This document shows positions 1 through 13,546 of a DNA stretch of 64,000 nucleotides, one piece after another (within the stretch, counting starts at the first letter, position 1; each line of letters begins with the position of its first letter). Where the stretch lies: positions 18,881,139-18,945,138 of the forward strand of contig OX465110.1 in the NCBI GenBank assembly GCA_949987565.1, read 5' to 3'. The position numbers and the translations under genes are program-made. This stretch comes from Luidia sarsii (lineage: Eukaryota > Echinodermata > Asteroidea > Paxillosida > Luidiidae). Below the pieces are notes generated by a model. The model was not told the origin of the DNA, searched no databases, and saw only the letters and a list, made by a program, of their open reading frames with translations.

Positions 1-323
1 TTAACTGTGAACAATAGTGGATCGTTAAGTGAGCTTACTGATCCTGGGATTGCCTGGGAGCACAAGCCTCAATTTACCATTAATCTGGAGAAATTGTCTG
101 GCAACGATCCAAGAGATTCCTGCTATATTCGGGAATGGTTAGCGTCATTCTTTCGTTCTTTGTTTCTTCAATTTTTACTTTTGAAATGTGTAGTTGATTC
201 CATGACATGGAAGACAAGCAATCAAAATGGCAGCCATTTTCCAAATGGCCGCACGTTCCATGCTGCCCCATGTTCAAAATGGCTTCCACATTCAAAATAA
301 CCCCCACTATCCAACCTTTACTA

Positions 324-354
324 TCACCACCACCACCACCACCATCATCACCAC

Positions 355-400
<46 letters not shown>

Positions 401-560
401 ACCACCACCACCACCACCACCACCACCACCACCACCACCACGACCATCACCACCACCACCACCACCACCACCACCACCACCACCACCACCACCGCCACCA
501 CCACCACCACCACCACCACCACCACAACCATGACAATCATCACCACCATCATCACCGCCA
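324..560. repeat. (CCA)n trinucleotide array with an inner (CCG)n run
   Basis: (CAC)n broken by (CCG)12 at 357-394 and single ATC/GAC changes. All frames give homopolymers (Pro, Thr, His, Ala), which is not evidence of coding. Confidence 0.95.
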
Positions 561-2205
561 TCACCACACTACCCCACCCCCTTCGTCCTTGCTCAGCCTG
601 CAGCTCACCCCACCCACACCACCCTCACCACCACCTGCTGCCTCTGCTACAACTACCCTACATACATGTACAAGTTCATGAGAGTTTCATCTGTGTGGGC
701 CACTAAGTGCCTAAATGCAGTCCCAAGGCCACTTGGATTTCACCGTGAATGACTGATTTCAGGAAATGGCAACGCTCAAGGATGAGTTGGCAGAAATGGA
801 CCACCCCTCTTACCTATCCAAACTTTGGAGTGATAGACAAAGAAGGAGACAGAATGAGCCTAAAATCAGACATATCCAGTAATGGATGGTCACAAATGAG
901 AGAGAGAAAGAGAGAAAAAACTCCAGAAACTACCAATTAATGCCCTGAGTGAGATGGGAGTCACACTAATAAGTGTCCATGCTTGGGTGGCACGTAAGTA
1001 GCCTGGTGGCAGGCTTTTGTTTGTCAATGCCTCTCAGTGGAAGCTGCCCTCACTGGCTAGTCTCAGATCGGAACGTGCGCACATGGACATGAATATTGAA
1101 CGCTGGCTGTCCTCGGTGTTTGCCCAAAAGCGCCCCCATCCCCGGACAATGCTCTCGTGTCATCGGTTAGAGAGAAAAAAAGAGAGAAAAGAAATGGGTC
1201 ACGGTGTATTGCGTGTCGTGCATTTGTGGGTCACAAGTTTTTTTGGTCTCATCTTGAGGTGTTCGGTGCTTCTTACACTGCGGTCAAAACTAAAGTTGCT
1301 CTGTCTGAGAACAAAAGATGCGAGTATTTAAAGGCATTGATGTAAGGCTTATTTCCGTGTGATTTACGTGATTTGAATTTCTTCACGGGATTTGAAGTTG
1401 TGTCAGCTGCGTCGACCGGGAGTGCTTTAGACAACGATCAAAGCGCTGAATCAGCCTATTTGGGGGTGAAGCAATCGCAAATGAGGAGTCTCCGAGTGTA
1501 GCAATTATTTTTTATTTTTTTCCAAAATGGATTTTTTATTCATGAAGCAGAATTACAAGCGGGTTATGGGATGAGCCACTGCCGAAAGTTGAATTCATGA
1601 TTTGCGAATAAATATTGTGAATAATGTAGCCTTGCCCATGCTCTGTATCATTAATCCTAATGCACAATGGATTGGCAAATCGATGTAAGTCAATATTAAA
1701 ACAAAAATACCAGTCCTGTATGCAGAATCGTTCTCCACTCTACATGTATCTCTATCTCTTTCTCATTAAGGCCACTACCACTGTCCCAAATAAATGTGAA
1801 TATTTGGATCGTGATTTGAATAGCGATTCAAACTCCATTTTTTGTGTGGGTGTGGACACAATGAATGAAAATATTAGTGGGTTTTCAATTGCGATTCAGA
1901 TTCCACTATTAGTGAGACTTTTCAAAATAATTTCCTTTGAATCGCACCGTTTTTTTGTGTGTGTGATCCCACAATGCACCACTCGTGCTCTGACAGGAAG
2001 TGCTGTGCTTGTTTATATGTCTCCCTGCATGAGCCACCTTCAAGGGAGGACGCACCCACCTTTTGACCACAACTGCTCACCACAATTATTCGCGATATTT
2101 TGTGCTGCGATTTTTTTGCCTAGTGTGAATGCGAGCAAAAAAACCCCGCCTGGTTTTTGAGTCGCGATTTAAATTGCGATTGTTTAGACAGTGGAAATGG
2201 CCCCG
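561..2205. other. Upstream non-coding DNA
   Basis: AT-rich, no credible gene. Only the possible MITE at 1778-2194 is structured. Confidence 0.6.
1778..2194. mobile_element. Possible old MITE with CCACTGTC ends
   Basis: CCACTGTCCCAAATAAA at the left and the complement of CCACTGTCTAAACAA at the right. GCGATTCAAA-like motifs occur inside in both orientations. No target duplication seen. Confidence 0.35.
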
Positions 2206-2400
2206 TCTCTCTCCACTCTCTCTCTCTCTCCCTCTCTTCTTCTCCCTGTCTCCCTCCCCCTCTCCCTTTCTCTCTCTATCCTTTCCTTTTCCCCTCCCTA
2301 TCTCTTTCTCTCTCTTCCTCCCTCCTCGCTTTCTCTCCTCCCTCTCTTTGTCTCTGTCTCTCTCTGTCTCCCTCTCCGTCTCTATCTCTCTCTCTGCCCT
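2206..2400 (+). repeat. CT-rich tract
   Basis: (CTCTCCCTCT)-type pyrimidine tract with no fixed unit. Confidence 0.9.
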
Positions 2401-2850
2401 TTTCACTCGTGCTCTGTAACTCGACCTTTTTCGTAATCCAGTCACTTCCCTTGTAATGTGTGTGCTGTGCATGAAATAAACCCCACTTCCACCGGTTGAC
2501 TTCAGTTTTAAGAGTCGATATTGGATGGTCCCCTCTACACAGGCCAGTTGGCTCCATTTTGGACTTTTTTCCCTTTTTTTTTATATACAGGGAATAAGGT
2601 GTACATGTAATGTATAATACCGTTTTTTTGTATTTCATTTTCTTTCCATGGCAGTGTTTGAAATGAAATTCATCCTTCCCGAATTGCCAAGAATATTTTA
2701 TTTTGCCCAATCTTTTTTCGCGACTTTCAATGCCTTTTGCTGTTTCCGTGTGTGTGTTTAAAGTGAAACGTCATCGTGTGTAGTGTCGAGATTTACAAAT
2801 ATTTTGCCTGTTTTGTTTGATTTGTATCTAATTAAAGAAAACAAATCACA

Positions 2851-2899
2851 TTGCCTTTGAGAAAGGTGTTGCTAGGATTGAAACACCAGGCCCTCCTGC
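2851..2899 (+). mobile_element. Short Penelope-end remnant
   Basis: GCCTTTGAGAAAGGTGTTGC then TAGGATTGAAACACCAGGCC: a single diverged unit of the family, sense on +. Other short remnants are at 11325-11371 (-), 14527-14630 (-), 26011-26047 (-), 33131-33160 and 33415-33455 (+). Confidence 0.5.
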
Positions 2900-3162
2900 T
2901 TTTTGGTGTATGCAGGTTAGTCATAGTCAGTAACAACTTTGCCACATTTTTGGGATTTTTTTGCTTCTTTTTTTTATTATTAGTATCTTGCACAATGAAC
3001 ATGTATTTTCTCTCTTCTTTTCCCCGTCTTTTTGGCAAAAATGCTAAGACCCCACCCCCTCCTCTCATTTATCTTCTTACTGCGTTTGTTTTTCTGGGTT
3101 TTTTTTGGGGGGGGGGGTTTCAACCTTGTCAAGATGTCTTTTTCGGGCCTTTGAGATGGAAC

Positions 3163-3317
3163 CAGGGGTCGATTTCATCAAACTCGTCGCAACTGAAGAT
3201 CAATCGCAAGGCGATTAGCGACGCACAAAAACCATACAGCCTATCACAACTTACGATGGGTTATCCATCGTAAATTAAGTTACGATGCATCGTAAGGCTT
3301 TGTGAAATCCAGCCCTG
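3163..3317. mobile_element. MITE with CAGGGGTCGATTTCA ends
   Basis: 155 bases with inverted ends CAGGGGTCGATTTCA and TGAAATCCAGCCCTG. The inside repeats TTACGATGG/CCATCGTAA. No clear target duplication. A diverged relative with the same inner motifs is at about 24675-24790. Confidence 0.6.
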
Positions 3318-4064
3318 GACACATAAATTAGCCGTCCATTTTGTTGTTCGATTGAGGGCGATTTTGCGCAGGCAATATCGTATAAATCCTGATTTGGGAA
3401 CCCCCTGCTTCCAATTGATTGTAGGTCACTAGATGCAGCCGTCAGAGTTGCAAGCCGCTTTTGCCAACTCTGACAGCACTCTCTGCTGCTTGGATCACAT
3501 CACTCCAGGTCAGCGCGCCAAGACTTGGCCCAACTTGTTTGACCCTCTCCAAACAATTTGACACTGATCAAATCGGAACTACATGTTAGGAAACAAAATG
3601 GTCTTCTCGGGAGACCAAAACTGAGCAAAGAAAGTGGAAGACACATGGCAACCGTGATAATATTTCCTCATACAGAATCAACTGCGCCATTTTCTCCCAT
3701 TTTTAAATTTTTTTTTTGCTTTTTGTTCCAAAATCAATGGTTGAAAGATGTCATTTATTGTCGTAAATCTGACATGCGGGGGCAGGGGAGAGAGGGGGGA
3801 TGGGAACTTTTGCATTGTTCCGCAAAATGGAAAAAAATGGAGATTAATATTAGCTCCTGCCAGAAGCACAAAGAATCCTGTCATTTGGGTACTCTGATTA
3901 ATCTGATGACATGGTTGGGTGGAGGGGATGGGGGAAATCTATTTTTATCTGTGGTATTGAATACAACGATTTATAAGAAATGGGGAACAAAGGCTTTGTT
4001 GAAAATGGATTGGAATTGTGGGGTTTTTGGTTGTTTGATTGGTTGTTGATTAGGCCATTTTTGA

Positions 4065-4240
4065 CTGGACCAGGACCTCTGGTTTTACGTACCAGTGCTC
4101 TTACCACCTGAGCTATCCAGCCCGTAGATGGTGGCCTTCCCCAAAAACAGTCAACTCTTCTATGCCCAGATAGGGGCACGAGTCTGAAGCATTCAACCAT
4201 TAACTGCTGTATATCTCCAGGAAGCACCTCTCCCATCGTT
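4065..4240 (-). mobile_element. tRNA-related SINE-like element
   Basis: On the minus strand, 4123 to 4066 reads GGGCTGGATAGCTCAGGTGG, TAAGAGCACTGGTACGTAAA, ACCAGAGGTCCTGG. This has an A-box (TAGCTCAGGTGG) and an anticodon arm CTGGT/ACCAG with a 7-base loop containing GTA. The B-box is lost. A 120-base block beside it (4124-4240) recurs in intron 6 (55237-55322 plus 55688-55725), so this is a dispersed element and not a tRNA gene. Confidence 0.6.
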
Positions 4241-7200
4241 TTCATTTAGATGCAAACAACTAATTGTTGTAAAGCTGGGAAACAAATGGGAGTAAAATCA
4301 CTATATCTCCCCCTCCCTCCCTCCCTTCCCTCCCTTCCCCTCCCTCTCTCCCTCCTTCCCTCACCCCCTCCCCCCAAAAAAACCATACAGATTTGCCCCC
4401 CCTCTCCTTCTTAATCCATTAGACCTTGCAAGATTGGTCAGCTAATGCGATCAGGGACTCTGTTTCTTGTCAAGAAGTTCCCCCAAAACACCCTCCGTCC
4501 CCTCCTCCTCTGCCCTACAAAGATGTCCAAGTACATCTCTTCCTCCCCTCCGTCCCTCTTCCCTCCACCTCCTCTCTCGCCTTCTCCTCCTCCTCCTACA
4601 GCATCCCTCAGACTGGAGAAACAGATGGCGAGAGCTGCAGCTACGATGATGGAGTTCCAGCTCTTAAAAGGATTCTGTGAAGGGGAGGGGGGTGGGGGGG
4701 GGAGGCTGGCTGGGGCAAGGGAGGAAGAGAGGGAAGAGGAGGGAAAGAAGATGATCGGGTTTGTGTAAACAGATCCTGTATGAAAAATTATGATTGCAAA
4801 ACTTTGTCAGGCAGGCGCAGATGGAGTGTCAGGATCTGTCAGTGGTCTGTTGGTGGACTCTGTCGGCCACCTGGCATAGTAATCTGAAGGTTTAGTAATT
4901 TTTTTAGACTTTTTATCAAAGACAATCTCAGTATTTTCATCGGTCTTCAACTCCACAAGCTAAACTCTTTAGTGCATTAACATACACTGTACATGCTCAT
5001 GTAGATGTAGATGTGCATGTAGGTGTAAATAAATGCACTCTATGGAGAAAAGGGCCCGGACTAGTCCGCTGTACTCTTTGAAGTGGCATTTTCGGTCTGG
5101 GTTCCATCGCTCGAGGTGCAGTGCAGTAGGTGGTCACTGGTCATCTGGCCTTTGCTACGCATTCATTTGTGGGTCAGTCGTTTGGAATCTTGCCCTCAAT
5201 TCAGGGGCCACACCGGCAAAGGGTTTTGCCATTGAAATCAGGACTGATCTTCTCTGGAATTGACAGCAGCTCTGTCACTCTATCAGCGAATCTTTCAAGC
5301 TTTGAACCATGATGCGTGCCAGCTGCCATTCTTGTGGAAACTTGAAATGTCTGGAAGTTCTCCAAAGTCCCTAGAAACAATCTTGAGACAATTTAGTTGC
5401 TCATAATTTTGTCTTCAATTGATTTGCGAGTGGGAACGATGACCGACAATTATTCATCAAATCTTGAATTTATTGAACATGTCTCATGATTTGATCCACA
5501 CCTGTGAATGCTAGCCAAAGACTCAAAATTTCTGGAAAAAAATGGTGCCTTTCTCAGTTGTTTTTTACAGGTGACGTTTTATCGATTAATCAACAAGCTT
5601 TCTCTGAACAAGCGTTGCTCAGTTGCTTATTAGGTATAAGACTCAAGTTGAGATTGCAGGCGGGAAGTGATTTGTGCGAGTCACTTACAATCACGGCTGG
5701 CCTTTCAGTCTGTGATTACTCCGTGAATGCAGATCCTTCTCTGTGTGAAATGCATACTCAGGGAAGGCCATACACTGCCCCAACCATCTCAAATAGTGAT
5801 TACTCCCCCCCCCCCTCCCCCTGCGTCCTATTTCTTTGGAGGGGCTTTATACATCCACACTGGCAACATGTAAAGTGTGATGCGGTTTAACTAGAAATAT
5901 ATATCCAATGCAAGGGAAGGTCAAAAGTAATTTTCAAGGCTCATTCGTGAGGCCGGGGTGTTGAAAGATTACAGTAAGATGATATTGAAGACTGCACATA
6001 CGTGTTCATGGCAATACTAATGCTTTTTTCAGTGGAACCAAACCCCCCCCCCAAAAAAAAAAAAACACAAAAAAAACCCAAACAAACAAACCAAAAACCA
6101 AAACAAAACACCACCTAACAACGTCAGAAACAAACCTGTCAATAAATTATGCATGTGTGTAGTGAGGGGTGTTGTTTTTTGGATAGTACGGCACGAATAA
6201 TTGATACTCGAATGCTTAGTTGTTTTTTTTATGACTGACCTTAGTGATGTTTCCTTTCTTTTCTCATTGGCGTATTGGGTCATACATTTTTACAGGCTTT
6301 TTTGTTTTAGAGGTGACTCTTATGTTTCAAAGATGACTTACATGTATGTACATGGTGTCACCACCAACTTTCCACATGAGGCTTTCACTGTACAAACCCT
6401 CCAGTCTTATCTTTATCAGATGGCCATGCTACACCCACCTCCCCTAGTCAGCCAAAAAGATGATTTTCTGTCATGCATACAGTGTGTTTGACTTCATGCT
6501 TGTCCTTCTGCCTGATTTAAAGATTATCAAGTGCCATACTGTAGCTAGGGGCCTATACTTGTACATGTAATGTCATGTTTTTTGCATTGAGTATGGCCCC
6601 CATTTTGTGTCAAGGATGTATTTTGGGGATGTTGCCGATGGTGATGTAAGATTACTTAGTGGGATCTTTGGAGGGTCTGTCTATTTTGGGGTGAAGTGTA
6701 ACAATGGCGAAAGCATTCCTAACTTGGGATAAAAGACAGTCAAGGGAATTACGTTTGATTAAACTAATAGTCTTTAAAGTTTTATGACAGGGCATACATA
6801 CATGTAGTTAGGACCCCAGTGGGTGTGGAAGGAGAGGGGGTAGGTGGGAGGTTGTTGTTTGACCCCAAATATCTGACCTTGAGGTCATGACCCTTTGCTG
6901 CAAGGGGGGGGGGGGCTTGTGTATCTGTATAGTCAGAAACTCATCTAGACAGGTACCCACCCTGTTTGGCCAGTCACCTCACACATTGGCAACCTGGGGA
7001 GTCATGATTGCAGACCTCTTCAAGGTCAGCTAAGGGTCAGTAAGAAATGACATACATCAATTCAACCCCTGTAAAGCCCTTGACAGATGGCAATATAATA
7101 CAGACAGGGTATCAGTCAATTTTTTTTTATTGTTCATTGGGAAAAGTGTCGGGGTACATGCGGACCTGAACAAAGCGGAACTTTCAATCAGGCCATAAAA

Positions 7201-7561
7201 CATCAACTCAAATTTTAACCCTGCTAAAAAAAAAAGGCCCCGACCCAGCATCCATTTACCAAAATGAATCATAGAATCAAATAAATCAGGTTCTGAATTG
7301 CAAATCAAGGAATTCAAGGCTGTCTTGTAATAAAAAGCAATCTAGGCTAGGGCCAGGTATACATTCCCTTTGTGCATAAATTGAATTATTTATCTGACAG
7401 CGTCTTGAAATCCCAGTGCACTGCCAATCTTTTGATGAAAAACATCAGTTTCCTTTCCTTTGTTTGTTCAGAATACATTCTTACAGAAAATAAAATCTCC
7501 CAAAGAGCCCTTGTGAATACAGTAAATTGGTAATTTTTGTTTCATGAATTTCAATAATGGT

Positions 7562-7838
7562 GATATATACAAAAATGTTACAAACTGCTTACTGACTAAA
7601 ATTACCAAAATGTAAATCTTAAAATTTAGTGGGCCTGACGTTTCGATCCTAGCAGGACCTTTCTCAAAGGCAGAGTGACAAGGACAAAAGAGATACATGT
7701 ACACATGTAAACAGATACATGTATCTGTTTTGTCCTTGTCACTCTGCCTTAGAGAAAGGTCCTGCTAGGATCGAAAACGTCAGGCCCACTAAATTTTAAA
7801 TTTGTTTTTAGTTGAAAAAATGGAAAGATTTTTTTTTT
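7562..7838 (-). mobile_element. Foldback Penelope-end element, copy 1
   Basis: Flanked by direct repeats TGAATTTCAATAATGGT (7545-7561 and 7839-7855). Inside, two inverted copies of the TCCTGCTAGGATCGAAACGTC unit (one with an extra A) are joined through a TACATGTA-rich centre near 7690-7725. The minus-strand arm has an extra 3' tail (7562-7620) ending GTATATC. Confidence 0.85.
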
Positions 7839-10184
7839 TGAATTTCAATAATGGTAAAGTTCATGCTGTCATTTAAACCACCATATTCCAGAGGTTGCTA
7901 TGATCAAGCTGGCTTTCACAAGAGATTCTAGGGAATGTACATGTAAGCCTGGGAGGCCACAGACTGCCCGCCAGATCCTCAAATAGATTGCGTGATTTGC
8001 GTCACATATCAAATTTTTCTCCACCCTTTTCTACTCAATTGCACCACATTAAATTGCATTTTGCCAGCCATTTTTATTTTTTTTTTTTTTTTGGGGGGGG
8101 AATAAAAAAATATATCTGTGAGTGATTCTGCAGTCTCATCCTTTGTGGGGACGGATGTTTTTTGTTCATCTTCAAAGAAGGATGATCACCTATATGTGAC
8201 CTAAGATTGCGTAATGAGGCATCTACTCCAAAAGTCTTTTTCAAGTAAACGGCGTCAAAAGTCAAAGTATCATCAAAATGCATGTCAAAATCATTTTTTG
8301 TTTGGTGCCATTTTTGGAAAACTTATGTATAAGAGAATCATTTGCGGGAAGGAATTTTTCAACAAATGTCTGTAAATAAATATAGAAAAATGACGCGGCA
8401 ATCACTGTTGGCGCACCATGTGCATGACCTTAAGAGCCGTTTTTCCCCAAAGTGGTTTCTGTGACTGCGCGTTGGCTTGTCGTGTTTCTTGCGTCGTAAC
8501 TTTGGATTTGCCAGTTTTTCCAGTATGCATAGTAGTTTCATTCCTTTTGTTAGGGATGGTTTTGAGTTTGACTGGTTAACCAGTGTATTTAGGCATTTTG
8601 TTTATTTGCTTATAAGTTTGTTTTTTGTTTTTTAGGGATGGTAAGGGGGGATGGGAGGGGGGGTGGGAGGGGGGGGGTTCTTTGTTAGTGACTGAGCCAG
8701 GGGATGAATTGGCCAGGGCCTGAAACATGCTTTCGATGCGAGCCCTGGGCAGTGAAAAATGAGCAGGGTTGCTTAGGAGTCAGGACAGTCTTTCGGTCTT
8801 TCGGTCTCTAAATCATCCTGGGAAAAGTAGATAAAGGATTTGTGTGGAAGAGCGTGTTGTGTGTGAATGGAAAGGAGAGAAGTGCTTTGTTTGGTGTGAG
8901 ATTTTCTTGGCTGTCTGTGGATTCAGTTGTTTCATGGGAAAATGGCTGCTTCATCTGCTGATGGCGTACATGTAGTCGGGCGCCCGGCCCTACTTTCCCC
9001 ACCCAAAGTGTGCGATGGCTTAGCCACAGTAGACAGGGCACAGGACTCTGAAAACATGAGCCAAGGCCACGGCCACCCCATCCGCCACCAAACCACTTTC
9101 CATTGTCATGGGAACTGAGAGGGTCACATGACTTGGGGGCGGAGATACCCAGCTTTTAGGGGGGTGTTTTCTCAAACAATATTGCTTAAAGTGTTCACCG
9201 TTCATCTGTGCTGCTTAATGTTGTCATTTTTTTTTTTCCCATTTTTTTTGTGGGGAACTGCCAGGTCACCATGACGACCATAAGATTTTATTAGGAGGGG
9301 AGATTGAAAACTGCTACTTGTGCTGGAATTTAATGAAAAGTCCATTTTCGTCAATTTTCAGCTGATCGGTTTTCCCAGAAATCTCAATCCTGCAAGTCAC
9401 TATGCAGACGTCATTTGAATTACAGTGTATGAGGATGTATCCTTTGCGTGGATTTTAATGGAGACAGATATTGTGCTGACTGGTGAACGATATGACAGTT
9501 TCCATTTCCTTGGAAAAGGCCTCTCACAGCCTGCCCAAAGGATTCTCTGTTTACTCGTAATTTTGGATGGACACAAAATATAAATAACGTAGTGCTTACT
9601 GTACATGTACATGTATGTATGTTGTTTGGTGTGAGAACCAGAGTATGTAATTTCAGACATTCTCCCTCTTTCCAAAAGAGAGATAGAGAGATTGTGAATG
9701 CAGAACCAAACTCTTCAATTTTGACGCATTCCGTCTTGGGATTGTAATTCCTGTGATATTTGCTGTTGAACGCAACCTGTTTCAATTTTACACTGGGTTG
9801 GACGTATCCATGGCTTCTGAGTGTTTTGGGGTGTGGGAAGATTAATAGCGACGAACATAGCTCGCCCGAAGGGTATCAATAATTAATTTGTACGAATATG
9901 GCGGTGTGGTTGTCATGACAGCTGTTGTCGAGCGTCACCGTTGTTGATTGTCAAATTGAAAAAGGAGAGAAATCCCTCCATAAAAAAATTAAGATGAAAA
10001 AAAAATTAAGAAAAAGAAAAGGACCCAGAACTATGGTCATGATGTAGTCAACATGTGCATAGCTCATCTGGTAATTTTTTTTTCCTGTCAGAATTGTTTT
10101 TGATGGAGTCTTTGTCATATTGCCTTTTTATGGAAAAGGGCTTGTCAAATATTAATGTTTGCCTCAGCAAGTGGCTGTCTAATC

Positions 10185-10372
10185 TCTTCCTGCCCTGTCT
10201 CTCTCTCCTCCTCTCCCTCTCCCTCTCTCCCTCCTCTCCCCTCTCCCCTCTCCCTCTCCCCTCTCCCTCTCTCCTCTCCCCCTCTCTCCCTTCCCCCTTC
10301 CCTCTCCTCCTTCCTCCCTCTCTCCCCCTCTCTCCCTCTCCCCCTCTCCCCTCTCTCTCATCTCCCTTCACC
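10185..10372 (+). repeat. (CCCTCT)-type tract
   Basis: Near-pure pyrimidine tract with mixed 5- to 8-base units. Confidence 0.9.
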
Positions 10373-12650
10373 CCAAAGGTATAGCTCTGTCATGTCTGTG
10401 TATCAGGCCACTTTGCAGCAACACTTGAACAAGTGTGTCACGTAACCTCCCAGTCGGATAATGAATTTCCACGTAAATTTAATTTGCAGTATGTTAATTC
10501 CAGTGACTAATGCCTGGCGATTGCTGGGGCAGTAATCTTTGGATTTTTTGGGGAAACAAAACCAAACCAACAACACCGCCCAGACCCCTTCTCTCCCAGT
10601 CCTCTAGTCCTCCCTCACTTCAACCGGACCCCCCCTCCCTCCCCCTCCTTGAATAAATGGCCGCTGGGTTCTGAGGCTTTAAAATCCGTTTGCCGAGGGA
10701 GAAAATTATAGGATGAGGTGGGTGGGTGGGGGGGATTTGTTCTATGGGTGGTGAGGGACGTTGTGTTAAAGACAGGATTGGTGACCATTACAGCCTTCTT
10801 TTTTTTTTTTTTTGATATATATTTTTTTCAACCCCCCCCCCCCCTGTCGACGTTTATCATAATGCGCATCACCGTTTTTTTTCTTAGCGAACAATGGGAT
10901 CTGACTGCGGCTCCCTGGCTTGCCCGATGGTATCGAGGGAGACATGAGTGTGCAACCATGTGACTGCTTGATCACTCTGTACATACACATCTGTTCATGT
11001 ACGCCGGCATGCACATCATACAACGGCAGACTGCCACACACAATGGAAATCGACGAACGACTGATATTCATGTGTCGTGTCTTCTTGAATTTTTTCTTTT
11101 TCTCCCCCCCCTCCACATAAATAGCTACATGTACATGTACATTTGCTGTACAATACTCGAAACCATATTTTGGGATATAGCGTTGAATTCTTTACTCCCG
11201 AAAAACCAAACAAAGGATATGAAAACTGGCTAGGAATTGGAAGTGGCAAAGAAAATGTTCAAATTGTATTGCAAAAATTTAGTAAGTACTGATTAAACGA
11301 CCCAAATTCAAATAAAAAATTTTTTTTGAGGGGCTTGAGGTCTCTATCCTAGCAGGACTTTTTCTCAAAGGGAAATGGATATTTCTTTATCACTTAGTAC
11401 CCTGATTTTGTTTTTTTAATAACATTTTCAGGTTGTTGATGTTGTTGAGGAGAGCGATGTCCTTCATAAAATTACTTGTGACGTTGAAGGATAAATGTCT
11501 CTCTGATGGAGTGGCAATGGAGGAATTGATATGGCTGACAGCCGCAATTAATTCAAAAGAAGACTGCGCTTCTGCTCGCTTCCAATAAAACCACCCAAAA
11601 GCTTTTGAAAGTCTGACAATATACTCACGAAAAAAAGAAAAAAAACACGTTTTCCTTCATGGTGACTCCCCCAACAACAAACCCAAATGTTGCCCTTTTG
11701 GAAACATGATTTCTAAAAAAAAAAAAAAATCAATAAAAAAAAAAATCAATACCCAGCCAGTGCATCTTTACCTTGTTCATTCAAATCGTGTCTCCTTAAA
11801 TTTTAAATATTATTATTTTTTTTAGAAAATCATTATGCATGTTATGGAGAAATGGAAATAGATAAGTGACTCTTTTACGTTTATTCAATATTTCCCCCTT
11901 TTGTAAAAAGTCAAATACAGTATGCTACAAATGCTGTGAACAGTTGAAAAAAAATTAGTTCAAAATGTATTTTTGTTCATAACTGGGAATGATGTCAAAT
12001 TTGTTTGCAAAATGCATTTGTTTGGTAATTCCCAATGATTTCCTAGTAGGCTAGTAGACCCTGTATTTTTTTTATATATTTGAACAGGTCTATTAAATTA
12101 CCGTAATCTCAATATTTATTTCATCCCAAGGAGAAAGTGTAATTATAAAAAAAGCTGATTATTCCACTGCCCTCATCCCTGTATTATCTAAAGCGCACAA
12201 TCATTGTAAATGGCAGGATTAGATGTATGAAACGAAACCAAAGCCGCAATTATTGGTCTCAGTGTATCAACTGTAATCGTCAGCCCCCTGGATTAATTTA
12301 CATGCAAATCACTCATGCACTGAGCATCTATTAGCTCTTATACCATGTACGTGTACGTACATGTACAGTCCCTTAGAGTACGTACATGCACAGTACCTTA
12401 GAGTGAGAGAGATGTGATTCGGGCAAATGATTACTCTTTGAAAAAAAATAAAAAATCTACAAATTTGAGATGTTCTTTGTTTAATGTCTCTTCCTATTCA
12501 CATTTCCTGTCCGGTGCTCCTTGAGATTTTAACTTGTTGTTGACATTTCCTTTGGCTCCGCTGTCTTTTTTCTCTTTCTCTAAACAAATAAAAATTGCAC
12601 GTCATCCTCTTTTCGTCTCACAGCCGTGGTCTCTCTGTCTTCAACTTCCT
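10373..12650. other. Upstream non-coding DNA
   Basis: AT-rich, with a diverged Penelope-end unit at 11325-11371 and a short duplication of TACGTACATG...CAGT..CTTAGAG at 12352-12402. No gene seen. Confidence 0.6.
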
Positions 12651-12775
12651 CTCTCCTATCTTCCTCTTTCTCTCTCTCTCTCTCCATCTCCCCCTCTCCC
12701 TCCCTCTTCCTTCTCACTATCTCTCTCTTTGTCTCTGTCTCCCCCTCTCCTCATCTCTCTCTCTCCCTCTCTTTT
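12651..12775 (+). repeat. CT-rich tract
   Basis: Pyrimidine simple sequence, facing a purine tract 300 bases later. Confidence 0.88.
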
Positions 12776-13071
12776 GATGCTGATGGGCATTTCAATCAAG
12801 CAAAGGAGGTTCTTGTCAGGTTTTCATTTTGTTTATCCAACCGACCATTCATCATTTGGTTGACCCAAGGCCGGCTTCCAATTTTCTTCTATCCTTGAAC
12901 TCATTTTTTCCCCCTCTCTTCCCCCCTCCTCCTAGTTGATGGCTGTCGTAACAATTACATCCTGCAATTTAATTTGTCCCACTGCAATTGCAGGACCCCA
13001 TTTTTTTTTTACCCCTTTTCCTCATTCCCCTCCATCGACTTGGTCATTTGGAATGTAGAACACATTCAGTG

Positions 13072-13546
13072 AGACAGATAGAGAAACAGAGAGGGATGGA
13101 GAGAGAGAGAGAAGAGGGGAGAGAGAGGGAGAGAGGGAGAGAGGGAGAGAGAGAGAGAGAGGGAGAGAGGGAGAGAGGGAGAGAGGGAGAGAGAAGAGGG
13201 GAGAGAGAGGGCGAGAGGGAGAGAGGGAGAGAGGGAGAGAGGGAGAGAGGGAGAGAGGGAGAGAGAGGGAGAGAGGGAGAGAGAGGGAGAGAGGGAGAGA
13301 GGGAGAGAGAGGGAGAGGGGGAGAGAGAGGGAGAGAGAGGGGGAGAGAGAGAGAGAGAGGGAGAGAGAAGGAGAGAGGGGAGAGAGAGAGAGGGAGAGAG
13401 AAGGAGAGAGGGGAGAGAAGGGTGGAGAGAGAGAGGTAGGGAGAAAGAGGGGCAGAGAGAGGGAGAGAAAGAGAAGTGTAGAGAGAGGGAGAGAGAGAGA
13501 AGTCTAGAGATAGGCAGAAAGAGGTGGAGAGAGAGTGAGTGGAAAG
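13072..13546 (+). repeat. (GGGAGAGA)n purine array
   Basis: 475 bases of GA-rich DNA, mostly 8-base GAGAGGGA units. Mirror-symmetric purine tracts of this kind can form triplex DNA (known property). Confidence 0.93.

Larger units (their letters stand above)
2401..10184. other. Upstream non-coding DNA with transposon remnants
   Basis: No gene seen. Contains the 2851 remnant, the 3163 MITE, the 4065 SINE-like element, a CT tract at 4303-4375, the 7562 foldback element, and T-run/G-run junctions at 3100-3118, 6045-6065 and 8076-8101. The rest is unique AT-rich sequence with scattered ACATGTAC palindromes. Confidence 0.6.

Noticed and set aside
307..567. Poly-Pro, poly-Thr, poly-Val frames
   Set aside because: Trinucleotide repeat.
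4065..4123. tRNA gene on minus strand
   Set aside because: The A-box is good but the B-box and acceptor stem are missing, and the neighbouring block is dispersed, so it is SINE-like.
10185..10372. Telomere-like C-rich repeat
   Set aside because: Units are irregular CCCTCT/CTCCCC, not the metazoan CCCTAA.
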